DNA from: Castor canadensis
Lineage: Eukaryota; Chordata; Mammalia; Rodentia; Castoridae
Length of the DNA stretch: 64,000 bases
Assembly: GCF_047511655.1 (NCBI RefSeq)
Contig: NC_133394.1
Location: 112,181,343 to 112,245,342 of the forward strand
Direction of reading: 5' to 3'
Below, one piece after another: positions 47,081-59,773 of the stretch; the first letter of the stretch is position 1; the number at the start of each line of letters is the position of its first letter. Made by a program: the position numbers and the translations under genes. Under the pieces are notes generated by a model that made no database searches, had not been told where the DNA came from, and saw only the letters and a program-made list of their open reading frames with translations.

Positions 47081-48204
47081 AGAAACTTGGTGCGTTGTAT
47101 CAATTATACTGCACTGGTCAATTGCTATGATGGGGAGCATGACCCTGAGTTTATTAGACATTCCAAAGCTTAAAAGGAAAAGCCAAGGATCTGAATTTTG
47201 ATGCAAGATGTCCTGATTTTTTAAAGTTGACAATTTTATCAAACTAGGATCATATTCACTAAATATAATACAAAATTCCAAACAACATTAGAATAAATTA
47301 GAAAAGCCTTCATTGAAGGTGGTCCAGAACTAATGCAGAAGCCCCACAGAAATAAAGAATCCATATTCCTTCCAGCTTGTTGCTCTATCATGCATGGTAA
47401 GAGGTGTAGCACTTGTCTTCATTACCCAGTACATCTGGAGAGCTCCATCTAGCATCTATGTTCCAGGCATCAGAATGAAAGACTGGCTGGGAAAAAAGGG
47501 GCCACAGGGTCCCCATCAGGTATGTTTCAAAGAAGGCACCACAAAGCACATCTGCTTATACCTTACTGTCTAGATCTTAGCCACATGGCTACAGATAACT
47601 GCAAGGGAAGCTGGGAAAAGTAAAAGCCAGGGCTTTTACTGTGTGAATAAGGGAAGAAAGGCTATTGGCAGCAATTAAGAGTCTATGTCACAGTAACCAT
47701 GTCACTCAGTACTCGAGAGAAACAGAACAATAGGAGACACATCCCAAATCTGAACTCCTTAGGGTAGGCCAGCAGGCTGGAACCTCAGGGAAAATTTTAA
47801 TAACATCACAATCCTGAGACAGAATTCCTTCTTTTCCAGAAAACCTCAGACTTTGTTTTTAAGGTATTCAACTCATTTGATAAATCCTACCAAAATAATT
47901 GAGGATAGTCCCCTTTATTTAAAACCAACTGACTATAGATGTTAATCACATATAGACAATGTCTTCACAGCAACATCTAATAGTTTTTGGACAACAACTG
48001 AGCCGGGTTAACACATAAAATTTACCATAACAGTAATTCAAATTTTTCTTTAAGAAATGTGGCAAACAGAACCTGTCTGTGAGCCAGGTTTGACTTGCAG
48101 CCTGCCAGTGTGCAATCATTCCTCTACATGGTACAACCAGAGGTTGGCCCATTATAGACCTGCAATGTGAAAATACTCTAAACAACAGGTCACACACTAA
48201 AGGG

Positions 48205-48740
48205 AGGTCACTAATGGGAGAGGAAGGGTAAAAGAAAGAAGTAAAGAAGGTGAACATGGTTGATGTACTTTCTATACAAGAATGAATATAGAATTTTTTT
48301 AAACCTGTTGAAATCACAGTAAGGAGGGGACTAAGGAAGAAAGGAGAAAAACAAAGGGGGTGAACCAATTCAGGTTTTAATACATATACACAAGGAAATG
48401 TCATAAGGAAATTCCCTGTATAGCTATCTTAAACAAAAATGTCTTTTTTCAAAAATGGAGAGGGAAGGTAAAACAGTTCCTATCTGGGAGGTGGTTCCAG
48501 TGGGAGGGGGGAGGATATAAGGGAAGGGTGTAAGAGGATGAATGTGGTAGATATATTGTGTATGCATGTATGAAAATAGAAAAATGAGATCTGTTGAAAC
48601 TATTTCAGGAATGGGGGGAGGAGGGATAAAGGAGAAAGATGGAGGGGATAAATTCAACTATGAAATATTATAAGAACTTTTGTAAGTGTCACAGTGTACT
48701 CCCAGTATAATAATATAATAAAAATGTAAAAAAAAATAGC
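48205..48740 (+). mobile_element. L1 3' UTR with an internal near-duplication
   Basis: Two consecutive, related blocks: the first has ggtgaacatggttgatgtac and cctgttgaaatcacagtaag, and the second has gatgaatgtggtagatatat and tctgttgaaactatttcagg. It ends in ataatataataaaaatg plus an A-rich tail. The same block occurs at about 60800-61012. Confidence 0.75.
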
Positions 48741-49364
48741 AAATAAAAAACAAAATCCCTAACCATATCCCCATGACACACTTGGAATCACACACATACC
48801 TCAACAAGAACTCTGCATTAGTCCCCATCCTTTCTGGACTATATATAAATAGATAACCCTGGTTTTGTTTTTGTTTTTAATCACTATGCTATCTGATAAA
48901 CATTTTTCTCCCTGACCCTTTTCTAACTCATTACATTATCTGTAGAGGAGGAGGTAAGGAATTTGAGCCAGCAAGAAACCAGTGGCTTTTTCACCCTATA
49001 ATTACCAACCATTCCATTTACCCTGTCCCACCCCAACAAACGAATGCAACTTCCACACTGTTCTCACACAGTTCTTTTTAACTTGTGTTTCTCTTTCAGC
49101 TGACCTTGAGACAGCTAGCCCAGAAAATGGAGGTGTGCTGCAAAGTTGTTTTGATACTGATTTGCAAGCAGGCTTTATATATTATGAGTATTTTTTATTT
49201 CTTATATGTAATTGTTTTTCCTAACTTTATTTATGATGGTTTTTGTGGTAATATTCTACATACAGTTTTCTGAGTGTATTTGAACAATGTAAGTACTAAA
49301 ATGGCTCATGAAAAGCATTGACACTCATTCTATCACTTTGGAACCCATAGTTTCATTAAAAGTT

Positions 49365-49461
49365 TACTTATTTATTTATTTGGGTGGTACTGGGGTTTGA
49401 ACTCCAGGTCTCGTGCTTGCTAGGCAGGCACCATACCACTTGAGTCATTCTGCCAGCCCTT
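49365..49461 (-). repeat. tRNA-like SINE half, inverted
   Basis: TTTA run, gggtggtactggggtttgaa ctccaggtctcg .. accacttgagtcattctgcc agccc. Confidence 0.85.
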
Positions 49462-50477
49462 CATTAAAAGTTGAGAGGTTAGAACTAAAGTTGTTTTGAG
49501 TAAAAATGCTTCTTCATGTTTCTTAATTCCTATAATAAATTAGTTTTATGCAACAGCCACCATACAAAAACAAAAACAATAATTCAGTACATCTTTTTTA
49601 GCTTTCCATAAGAATAAACTGGGTTTATCTGCTTTAAGTTCTTTTCTCTTAGATCTTATTTTCAAAAGTAAGTCATCTTTATTGTGATTTGTTTCTACTG
49701 AGAAGTTCATTGAGAGTCATTATTTCTGAAGAAATCAAAACTGTGCCTATTTATCTGGTCTTTGGAAAAATAGCTCTCTGTACTTGAAAATCATAGAATG
49801 CTGACAGAACAATCTGACAGGCTTGCTACACCTGAATGTAGTCCTCACTTGAGTGGATGTTTGTACCTTTCACACTCATGCTTTTTGATAGTAAAAACCA
49901 TTCTTTTAATGAGAATACCACTTATTGAAGACATTGCCTCAAACTGTTCTCTTGTGATACCAGTCTTGGATCAAATGCCAACAAATTTTTCCTTATGCCA
50001 ATTTCTATACAATAACACATAGTAGTATACTGTTTTACTTTTAACATAGATTAAATGCCCACTATTTGATAGAATTTTTTATGGAACACATTAAGAACAC
50101 AAATTATCTTACATTTCTTGTTCTTTTTTTCACATTCCATAAGTATTCAAGGGCATGTATTATCTTTCTTCATGAAATGTAACAAAAATTAGTGATATTC
50201 TTACCTGTGGTCAGAGCTGGCTACATAATTTGCTGAGCCTAATGCAAAATGAAAATGTGGGTCTCCTGCTCAAAAAAGAGGGAAAAAAAAGCACAGCAAA
50301 AGATACTACTTAACAGTAGTATCTACTTAACAGTAGTGTCTACTGTAACAGGCACTAGCGATGAAAGAGTAACCATATGAACTTAAAAGTTGACAAAGTA
50401 ACATTTTTGGTGGTATGATTTTATATAATCTTGATATAAAAAAACTAATAGTTTACCAATGTGATGTCTTGATTATT

Positions 50478-50682
50478 CTTTTTTTTTTTTTGCAGTACTG
50501 GGGTTTAAACTCAGGGCCTACACCTTGAGCCAGTCCACCAACCGTTTTTTGTGATTTTTTTTTTTTTTTCAAGATAGGGTCTTGCAAACTATTTGTCTGG
50601 GCTGGCTTTGAACTGCCATCCTCCTGATCTCTGCCTCCTGAGTAGCTAGGATTACAGGAATGTGCCACTGGCACCCAGCAAT
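50478..50682 (-). repeat. Composite SINE, inverted
   Basis: gcagtactggggtttaaact cagggcc .. aagatagggtcttgcaaact .. ctggctttgaactgccatcc .. gctaggattacaggaatgtg. Confidence 0.9.
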
Positions 50683-50861
50683 TATTAAATCTTTATGGCT
50701 AACTTCTCTGAAAATTCATCAAAAACGATACTTCTCACTTCATTTTCAATAGATATGAAACTCACATCGTATGATTTATTTTTTTCAATACACGTGACTG
50801 AAAGCAACACCACTCTTGACAAATGTAAGATCACAAATCAATTTTGATAATTTCCTTTTCT

Positions 50862-50969
50862 TTTTTTTATCTTTTGGAGACAGGGTCTCATTATGTTGAG
50901 CAGGTTAGCTTGGAAATAGTCTCCTTAGTGCAGTGACTACATGCCTTCATCACCATGCCTAGACAAGAT
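50862..50969 (-). repeat. B1-like SINE, inverted, diverged
   Basis: ttggagacagggtctcatta tgttgagcagg .. tacatgccttcatcaccatg cc. Confidence 0.7.
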
Positions 50970-53900
50970 TTAGGCTTTATATAGAAGAGTGATTGGGCAA
51001 TGATGGGACCTGACAGGTTTTCTCGAAGACTTTAACTGAAAGCAAAAGGTTGTTGACAAATCTTCATTGTCTTCCTATTCAAGTACATATTCTCTGAAAA
51101 TAAGACTCTTGCCTCATATAGCCTGTATTCCCTTCAAGAACTACCTCTGTGCGTGCGTTGTATATTATAGATGTTGAGTAAGTTTGGTTGAATAGACAAA
51201 TTGAGCTTCTGTTTTCACAGCAGTAACCAGAGTTGGAAACAGGCCTTCCTTTTTAAGAATACATTGAACTGAAGTTGGTACAAAACTGACCTGAGCTGCT
51301 TGTTTGATCTAGGAGGAAAACCATTAGTAAGTGTTTCCTGTCCCCATTCCACAAGTGTGCCCTTAAGTTAACTTCCTAATGTGGTAGGAGAATCTATCTG
51401 GCTCTCTCTGCTCTTACAGACTCCTCACTGGTTTCCATTTTTTTCTCTCTCTGCTTCCTGAGGCAACCTAGTTAGTTTCCACATTGAAGATGAAGATGGT
51501 GTTATTCCTTACCAAGAGTTTCCAAAGATAATTTTGTAAGTGTCTTAGACCAAACTAGGAAAGACTGATGATTAGGGAAACCAGTGATCAAGTGGGAGAT
51601 GCTGAAGGCAGAGAACAAAAGTTGTAATTTTGCCTTAACCTTTTATTAAATACTGTCCCTTGAGAACACAAGTCAGGGATCTAGTGCTCCACCAAGTAGC
51701 AGCAGTGATGGCCTGGGTGGGGGTGGGGAGGAGGGGCAAGGGAATCTTTCTTGCTTCAGTTACAGAGTTTGAATTTTATGGTTAAGAAGCTACACCCCGT
51801 GGAGTCACGAAAATGAAAGGTAGGCCTGAGTGTTGCAAGGCAAGTTAATGTGAGTGCTCCATCTGTAGACAGGCATGCCCTCCTGGAACCTCTGCCATCT
51901 CCATATCTCCAAATGCCTTTTGATCTTGTAAGTCCATACTCTATGAATTAGTAAAACTGATTAGCATGCAAGGCATAGTCAGATGTTCCTTATTCATTCT
52001 GATGCACACTCATAAGATCAGGTGCTTCTGCTTCTAAATTACTACATCCTAATAGACACTGCAGGGAATACAATCCAGGGAATACGAATGAAATTAATAT
52101 GGGTTAAAACCCTTTGTCCCTCTTGAAAAAAAAAAGCAGCAACAACACTTAGCCATTTGACAATCTGAAAGATTGTTCTGAGAAGGGAAAACCATTAGAG
52201 CATATGTAATCTCAATTGTGGATAGAGAAACCTGTCATGTCGAACATGCTCTGGAATTCCAGGATAGACAAAAGAAAACTCTTGAAGAATGAAAAAAGGA
52301 GTTTTTAAAAAGAGCGAACTTGTGTAATAAACTTAGAGAATAGAAGGTCACAAAAAATATTACTAAGTGAAATTATAAATGAGAGGCTGAAAATAGATTG
52401 GGTAGACTCATAATGTAGAAGATTAATAAATTATTTAGAAAAATCAGGGATTTCAATGTTTCCTCCATTTGTAAGGTTTTGAGCTTGATTTTATGGAAGG
52501 CATCTAACAGAAAATGTCCTCTGATTCCACTCTCAAAATTGTAGATTTTGGAGCATGGGATGGAAGAATCCATTCCTATCTCTTTGCACTTTCATCCCAA
52601 TTATGTCAATCCCTAGTTGCACGATTATCCTGAAATTTAAAGTTTGCTTTTATGTCTTAAAAGCAAAATCATGAAAGGAAACCATGCAATTTCATTTGGA
52701 AAAGAAAAAAGATGAATTGCAAGTACAATTTGACCCATGAAATAGATGGGAAAGATGGAATACTGATAATTCTGAGAATCTAGTCAATTCTTTACTATAG
52801 TACATATTTTGCACCTAAATCACTTTCATTTCACAAGGACAGATTTAAGTATTGAATATTGGAGAGGAAAAAGTTAAGTGCTTTGCAATTTAGTAAGTTA
52901 CATGGTTCCTTTAGCATTTTTTTTAAACCTCAAAGATTTTACACAATATACACATCAAAAAGTCATGGTCATAGTTAATAACAGACCACAGGCTAACAGT
53001 CTACAGGTCAGGAAGAAAGAAATCTCAAAGTGCTGATTATTTTCTTTTAAATTTATGGGAGGAACAAATATTTCACTCCAAGTTAAAGACTAATTACATT
53101 CCTCTTCACCAAACAGATTTAACATAATTTAATATTATTTATCTCAATTTCCCATGACCATTGCATTCCTTGTATAAAACAAGTTACTTTCATCTCTCAT
53201 TGTCTTTGGATGTTGTGGAAAACTGGCAGAAATGCAAATAATTCTGCCATAGACATCCAAATGAATTTTATCCAGTGGAGGCAGACAGATTTCCTTTGCC
53301 TGTTATAAAAGCTAGTTTTGCATCTTGACATGCCATTTTGGCAAGCTTGACTGCCGTGTATGCATCTATTTTTAGGAGTCTTCTTTAAACTGGTTCTATT
53401 ATCTTACTCATTTCTTTATTAATGAACATATTTATGTGAGGATCATGACTTTGCATTCTTTTAGATAAAAAATACCCTTCTGCAATAGGAACAAGAAGAC
53501 AGGTAGTGCACACAGACACAGGGATGCACGTGGGTGGAGGGGGTGGTGGCAGTGGTAACCTGTGGATGTCACCTCTAGTAACTTCTCTTTGCTGAGGGCA
53601 GAGATGTAAAATCATCAGGAGAGTGGTACAGTGAACAGATGAGGGATGAATTCAACTGTAAAGGCTACTGAGATTAGTGGCCAAAACTTAAAGCTGTTAA
53701 CACATTCCACTTTTCTTTCCAGGCAAGTAAGCTGCACAGGTGCACATACAAAGAGGGAAGAAGTGAATTCAATCAAAGCTGCAGATTTGCTAAATAAGTA
53801 GACAAAAGCAAGGGAGTAGAGGATATATACCAAGAACCAATTATGATTTACTTGGAATTAAGCCAGGGAAAGTGGGAAGAGAAGACTTACCTGAGTGGCA

Positions 53901-55064
53901 AAGGACAATGAAAATATAACATCCATAATTAGAGGTCCTAGGGGCAGAAGAGTTGTTGGAGTTGCAGAACTAGAACAATGAGCTGGGAAGGCAGGACTCA
54001 GTAGTCTGAAAGGAAGACATTATTTTTCTTGGGCCAGCAATCTCAGAATTCTGTTGTTTTGGGGTAACTTACATACTAACCACCATTCCTTTCTGTGTGT
54101 GGGACAGGGGTTTTGTGTAGAGGGCTTCCTTCTAGTTGATTTTTATGGTTTCCCTCAATAAGATGGTTCATCAAAATCAAATCCTCTGCTTCCTAGTGAG
54201 TAGAATCTGCAGGCAGGCACCATGATGAGCAGTCTTTATGGAAGGCTGCATAGTTTGTATACTGCACAAAGGACCACCAGACTGAGACGGCAACTGGGGC
54301 CGAGACCTAGCCTCAGCTCTGCTCCTTAAGCTGCAGCCCCATCCCCAACTGCATTTTATGCTCACAAAGGTGCATGCCCTGCGATCACAGGGATATTCTA
54401 GAGAGATCCTTTCTTAATCCACAAAAAGGCATTGTGGGGGCCACAGAGCCCTGATAAAGACGAGATTTTACCCAAAGGCTGGACTTGAGGGAGATTTGTC
54501 CTTCTGTTGAGAAATCCCTTGTGGATGGGTGTCTGCCAACAGTTTTAAGTTTCCAAAGTCTTTTTGAAGAGACCCAACACTGTATTTTCTCAAGTATGTG
54601 CATAGAGTAACTCCTTATAATGTAGTTTTCATTTGGATCATTAAACTTTGCTTCTCTCCAAACTAATACATGGTTTTCTAGGAAAGCCCTGCTATTTGAG
54701 AAAAATGATGACATGTGTCATATGCATTATTTATGGATCATCCCAGTGGATTACTCCACTGTTTCTTCTCTATTTATCAGACAATCTTAGGTTAGATTAA
54801 TATATTCATAAATGTAGCTGAGCAATTTTTTCTTATTAAAAAAGATAGTAGAAACTGTTTAGGTAGGTTATAGGAATCAAGTAGCTGTATTTGCTTTTTT
54901 ATTTTTAGGTACTACTTAAAGTCTTCTTTAATGTATCAGTTTATTTTGGGATACATTACCAATCAAGGCTTCTGTACCTTTATTTATAATCTCCTTAAAC
55001 TAAGCATCCATTAAACAGGATACAAAATACCTGCAAAGGCTTTTTTAGGTAGCTGTGAGTCACT

Positions 55065-55405
55065 TTTGTCACTGTGACAAAATAACCAAGGAAAACAATT
55101 TAAAGAAAGGATTTATTTTGGCTCACGGTTGGCTGGCTCCATTGCTTTTAGGCCTGTGGCAAGGCAGAAATATCATGGCATAAGGGCACAGAAGAGGAAA
55201 GCTGCTTACCTCACAGGAGTAAGGAAGCAGAAAGAGAAAAGGAAGGGTCCAGGGACAAGATACACCCAACCGAGCACACCCTAGTGACCTATTTTCTCCA
55301 ACCAGGCCCACCTCCTAATAGTCCATTCTACTATCAATTTCTCAATGGATGAAATTAACCCATTAAATTGGAGGCCTCATAATCCACACGGGTCTCAGAA
55401 GGCCA
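55065..55405 (-). repeat. Medium-length interspersed repeat, copy 2 (family uncertain)
   Basis: tcactgtgacaaaataacca .. gatttattttggctcacggt .. ttaggcctgtggcaaggcag .. agctgcttacctcacaggag .. ccaggcccacctcctaatag. Same block order as the copy at 44850-45215. Strand is a guess. Confidence 0.6.
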
Positions 55406-56172
55406 TCAGCTGGTCACCAAACCTTTAGCCTCTAGAGGATAATTTTTTATTCTAACCATAGCAGTAGGGTTCTGGCAATAAGCACTTACTGAATTAAAAA
55501 TATAATGCAGAACAAAGCCTGATGAAGACAAAATAATCCATGGTAACTGTAAGCACAGGTTAGTATATAGGAGACTTACCAAAATCAAAGCCTACTTTCA
55601 GCCAACTATGGTCAGAAGTTAATCCAGGGAATGCTGTTCAGAGTAGCTCAGTGTCATTCCCCTGACTTCCTGGTGGCCAGAAATGAAAGATTAAGGCTAT
55701 CCCAGTATACCTCCAGGAAAATCAAGAAATCTCCACCTCCAAGCTATTGCCAATCTGCACGGTGCTCTCCCTTTAGGCACCTGTAGTCTTTCCAACAGCA
55801 TAAAATACAATGCTGATTCTGCCCTTGCACCATCCACTAAGCCCTCAGTCAAGGCCATGCAACTTGTTCTGAACCCTCTGATGACTTCATTACTTCTTTT
55901 ATCTTCAAGTAGAAATGCAGTGTTTGGACAGAGAAGGAAACAGAAGAGAAAGCGAACAGTGTGCAAGGGATAGTGAGGACAGCAGGCAGTGAGAATGGGA
56001 AACTGAAAAGCTTTCTCAGAGCCCTGACGGGGTCCTTCACGGGAGATGCTCATTAATTTACTTCCAAGTACAAGATCCAGAACATCAGCCCAGTCCTAAG
56101 CCAAACCTAGGTTAAAAATTGTGTCCTAAAAGAAAAACACAATTATCCCCTAAATAACTTAAAATATGTATG

Positions 56173-56265
56173 AAAGCTGGGCATGGTGGTACACAACTGT
56201 AATCCCAGCACTGGGGAAGCTGAGGCAAGATAGCCTGGACTACCTTTCTCTAAATAAACAACTAA
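56173..56265 (+). repeat. B1-like SINE, shortened
   Basis: agctgggcatggtggtacac aactgtaatcccagcactgg ggaagctgaggcaagata, then an abrupt join to gcctggactacctttctcta. An internal piece is missing. Confidence 0.85.
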
Positions 56266-56309
56266 ACAAAAATTATGCCTGCCATCTGTGTGGGAATTAA
56301 GACCAAACT

Positions 56310-56388
56310 ACAGGGGCTGGGCATACAGCTCAGAAGTTAAGTGTTTGCCTAGTATGCTCCAGGCCTGGGTTTGATCCCAGTACCACAA
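56310..56388 (+). repeat. Monomeric tRNA-like SINE
   Basis: ggggctgggcatacagctca gaagttaag .. ggcctgggtttgatcccagt accac. Confidence 0.8.
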
Positions 56389-56526
56389 AGACCAAGCTAC
56401 AATATGCTTTACATTTCCAATGCAGAAATAGTTTTGCTCCTCAATCTTGGTCCTGAGGATAGCAAATTCTAAATGATAATGGAATGAATATATCATTTAT
56501 TTGGATTGAGCAACAGATTTCTTTTT

Positions 56527-56631
56527 AATATGGAACACTTCACAAATTTGCACATCATCCTTATGCAGGTGCCATGCTAGTGTTCTGTGTATCATTCCAG
56601 TTTTTAGTATATATGCTGCTGAAGCAAGCAC
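56527..56631 (-). pseudogene. U6 spliceosomal snRNA pseudogene
   Basis: On the minus strand it starts GTGCTTGCTTCAGCAGCATA and continues TATACTAAAAACTGGAATGA, TACACAGAACACTAGCATGG, and ends GTGAAGTGTTCCATATT. This is U6 along its whole length (about 105 of 107 nt) with roughly a dozen substitutions, including changes in the ACAGAGA region (here ACAGAACA). The terminal T run is lost (TTAAAAAG). No U6-type upstream elements were recognised, so it is very probably inactive. Confidence 0.93.
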
Positions 56632-56750
56632 CAACAGATTAATCTTAACTAAGTGGTATTTGATTGATGGGAGAGAACATGCTACATCAGAATTAATGTA
56701 AGAACTTCCAAACAGATTTTAGTACGTATGGCTTTCAAGATAGATTAAAG

Positions 56751-56830
56751 GGTTAGGGGGTGTAGCTCAGTGGCAGAGCACTTGCCTAATATTTGTGGGG
56801 CTCTGGGTTCAATGTCCATCCCCAGCATGG
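56751..56830 (+). repeat. Monomeric tRNA-like SINE
   Basis: ttagggggtgtagctcagtg gcagagcacttgcctaatat .. gctctgggttcaatgtccat. Confidence 0.8.
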
Positions 56831-57159
56831 TAAAATGAAATTTAAAAAAAAACTAAAAAAACAAAGTTATCTCAGTACTACCAGAAAAAAAAAACACACC
56901 AAAAAAACCCCAAACTAAAACAAAGTTAAGATTAAAAGGAATCCCAGTCTAATAGCCTGTTTATGACTCTAGAGACGGAAGTGGGGAACGTATACCCAGA
57001 TTGCATTTGACATGTGTCTAGTTAATAATGAAGGTTTTGCAAGGGAAAGACAAGTGCACACTTTCTACTTAGTGGAATATAATCTGACATCTGCGTTAAA
57101 GGAGTAAGTTAACAGTTCTAGCAGAGATTAGTAAGTCAGAAAATCTTTTTTTCCCTTAG

Positions 57160-57234
57160 ATGCATGGATTGAACCCAGAGACTCCTGCATGCTGTGTATA
57201 TGCTCTCCCAACAAAGCTATATCCCTAGTCCCAC
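57160..57234 (-). repeat. Degraded tRNA-like SINE, inverted
   Basis: gatgcatggattgaacccag agactcctgcatgctgtgta .. agctatatccctagtccc. Confidence 0.6.
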
Positions 57235-57474
57235 GAAATCTGATGCTGTGTGAATGTGGAGTTTTTACTGTTGCTCAGGGTATAGCATTAATTTCAAGTT
57301 TTAGTTTATCTTTCAGACATCCCTTTGATGTCACTGGACATTTTAACGTAACGATTTTAAGTGCAAACTTTATTCTTAGATGTCTTTAGATTTGTTCTAT
57401 TAGTTGAAGTATAGGCAGATATAAATGAGACTTCAGGATTTCCCAATTCTGAGCATGTCAGTTAAAGAAAGCTT

Positions 57475-57737
57475 TTTATTCATAAATATAATATAAAAAA
57501 TATTTTGTTTTTCCAATGCTTTCAGTGAGAATGTCAAAAGAGAATTACATAAAAAAGGTTTCATAACTTCCTGTCAGGCTGACTTGAAAGGGAGATAAGT
57601 GGAGATGGTTACTGTGTTACCCTAACTGAGGGCTGTGTGGTAGCATATGAACGTATAAACTAACTCCAATGAACTCAGCTCTCCCAAAGCCACTGGTGTG
57701 AATCATACATTGTATTGACATGCACCAATATTTTATT
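57475..57737 (-). terminator. SRD5A3: Candidate SRD5A3 polyadenylation signals
   Basis: TTTATT on the + strand (AATAAA on the minus strand) at 57732-57737 and 57475-57480, about 420 and 680 bp past the stop. I cannot tell which is used, and a longer UTR is possible. Confidence 0.4.
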
Positions 57738-58156
57738 GAGTACCTACTTCACCCCTTATCATGCAGTCCAGCTAACTGGTGCCTAACAAGTGACCCCAGC
57801 CACAGGTGATCTTGTCTTCCTTGGTGTGTTCAGGTGAGTGTGTGAAGCTGTCCGCACTCTTACTCAGGTGCTTGTGAAGCAGCTTGGAGAAGTCTCATCT
57901 ACTTCTTATCAGTTGACTGACTTTATAAAGCATGGCAGAAGGCAGACATGGCAATGCCAGGGCTGCCAGAAGCAGCTCTTCTGTGAAGCCACTCTGAAGA
58001 ACTCATGTTCTCAAGGCACTGCTTTGCTCACTCCATGAAGACATTTCAGTGTAAAATTTCAAACAGCCATGCAGAAAGGGAACTTTGGTCCCCGACTTCA
58101 TGTCTCTAGGAACTGAACCTGTCACCTGGCTTGTATTCTTCATGACTGAGGTTGTC
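57481..58156 (-). other. SRD5A3: SRD5A3 3' UTR (end estimated)
   Basis: Non-repetitive sequence directly after the SRD5A3 stop; reading frames inside it (57838-58038) are not recognised. Confidence 0.5.
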
Positions 58157-58453
<297 letters not shown>

Positions 58454-58562
58454 TTAGAAAGGAAGTTCTACCTCTTCACTCTCAGTCACTGACAGAAACT
58501 CTTGGTGAGAAAAGAGTATCACACACCACCATCAAATTATGTACCGAAAAGTCACATGCTAA

Positions 58563-58641
58563 AGGGCTGGTAGAGTGGCTCAAGGGGTAGAGCACCTGCC
58601 TGGCAAGGCTGAGGCCCTGAGTTCAAACCACAGTACCATGG
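58563..58641 (+). repeat. Monomeric tRNA-like SINE
   Basis: gggctggtagagtggctcaa ggggtagagcacctgcctgg .. ccctgagttcaaaccacagt. Confidence 0.85.
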
Positions 58642-58711
58642 GGGTGGGGGAGTCACAGGCTCAGATTATACTGCAGAAAAGAAGCTGGGTTCTCCAGCAA
58701 TCCTCCACACT

Positions 58712-58895
58712 AGTCATTAAGAGCTCAGACTCCAGAAATCAGTTGTGAAAGTGTTTAAATCTCATTGTGCCTCTGTTTCCTGATAGGTAAAATGAGAATT
58801 AGACTATATTCATCTTATGTGCATATTATGAAGCTATATATAGAGCATTTAGAAGTGGGCCTGGCATAAAATAACAACTCAATAAATGCTAAAGA
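58712..58895 (+). repeat. MIR remnant
   Basis: cattaagagctcagactcca .. ctcattgtgcctctgtttcc .. gtaaaatgagaattagacta .. ataacaactcaataaatgct, close to the MIR consensus. Confidence 0.85.
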
Positions 58896-59282
58896 ATACG
58901 ATACAGCTTTAATATTTCACATAACTGAATAGAAACTGTACCTGTGCTAAGTACAAACTAATGAGAAAGTCTGATTTTGTTGCTTTGGCTGAGATGACAC
59001 ACTAACTCTGAAGTAACATGAGCTGTCACATGCTGAGCAGATTCATCTGTGCAGTGCTGTCCCCAAATGTGGGGAAAGCACAGAGTCACAGACTGTCAGG
59101 CCTAGATGGTGAAGAGGGATCATCTGAGTAAGGTTTTACAGATGGAAGATCAAAACCCAGAGAGGTGTCTTGTCTAAAGTAAGTACTAGATATACATGAG
59201 GGCAGGAGGTAAGAGAAGGAGCACAGAAAACTAACCACTAAGGGTTAAAGTCCACCTGCAACGGTTGCACAAGAGGTCTCAC

Positions 59283-59417
59283 CTGCTTTGTTTCTCCTGA
59301 GGTTGCCGAGAATGGCGTGGCACTTGTACTGATGGGCGGATGACCAAATGAACATCATCATTCCAAGAATGTGGAACCACCGTGTTTGCATCAGTAGATT
59401 TTTCCCTATTACGTAAA
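59283..59417 (-). CDS. SRD5A3: SRD5A3 penultimate exon (44 full codons)
   Basis: Acceptor tttccatag, donor CAG|gtgaga. After two bases of a split codon it reads [20 protein letters not shown], then [20 protein letters not shown] and RNKA plus one base. [27 protein letters not shown] is the conserved membrane and cofactor-binding region of SRD5A3. Earlier exons are not in the window. Confidence 0.97.
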
Positions 59418-59677
59418 CTATGGAAATAAGAACAATCTTATTAGCCAACTCTGCCAAGTATGTCAGGACTCAGGAAATTAAAAAATCATATTATCCTGGT
59501 ATCACTTCTCTGGACTAGGGAGATCTGCTCCTCTGCCAAGGGAAGCTCCAGTGGCCATATCGCAACTTCTCTTGAACTTTCTTCAAACGCTTCAGACTCA
59601 AAGCTCCTCTGCTCTCCTGTGTGGTGAGACCACTTTGTCTCTGTGCTCACACTTTCCTATCAGGAAAACACTCTCCC

Positions 59678-59773
59678 AGGGCTGGTGGAGTGACTCAAGC
59701 GGCAGTACAGCACCTACCTGCCTCACAAGCATGAAGACCTGAGTTCAAACCCCATACTGGAAAAAAAAAAAAA
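59678..59773 (+). repeat. Monomeric tRNA-like SINE
   Basis: cagggctggtggagtgactc aagcggcag .. gacctgagttcaaaccccat and a 13-A tail. Confidence 0.85.

Larger units (their letters stand above)
41961..57474. other. Intergenic region between TMEM165 promoter and SRD5A3 3' end
   Basis: No supported gene. Contents are listed separately: two L1 3' ends, SINEs, an L2-like remnant, a pair of medium-length repeats and a U6 pseudogene. The stretches 43175-44340, 47085-48200, 48745-49360, 49465-50475 and 50970-55060 contain nothing I can name; the last, about 4.1 kb, is unusually repeat-poor for this window. Confidence 0.75.

Noticed and set aside
47946-48404. 152-codon minus-strand frame
   Set aside because: Its right part lies in the reverse complement of an L1 3' UTR; no protein family is recognisable and the composition (Phe/Ser/Cys/Pro runs) reflects purine-rich sense sequence.
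3961-53532. CACGTG E-boxes as CLOCK:BMAL1 sites (seen at 3961, 16675, 34109, 43253, 53527)
   Set aside because: The handful I saw is not more than chance would give for 64 kb, none lies in the CpG-island promoter, and one is inside a SINE.
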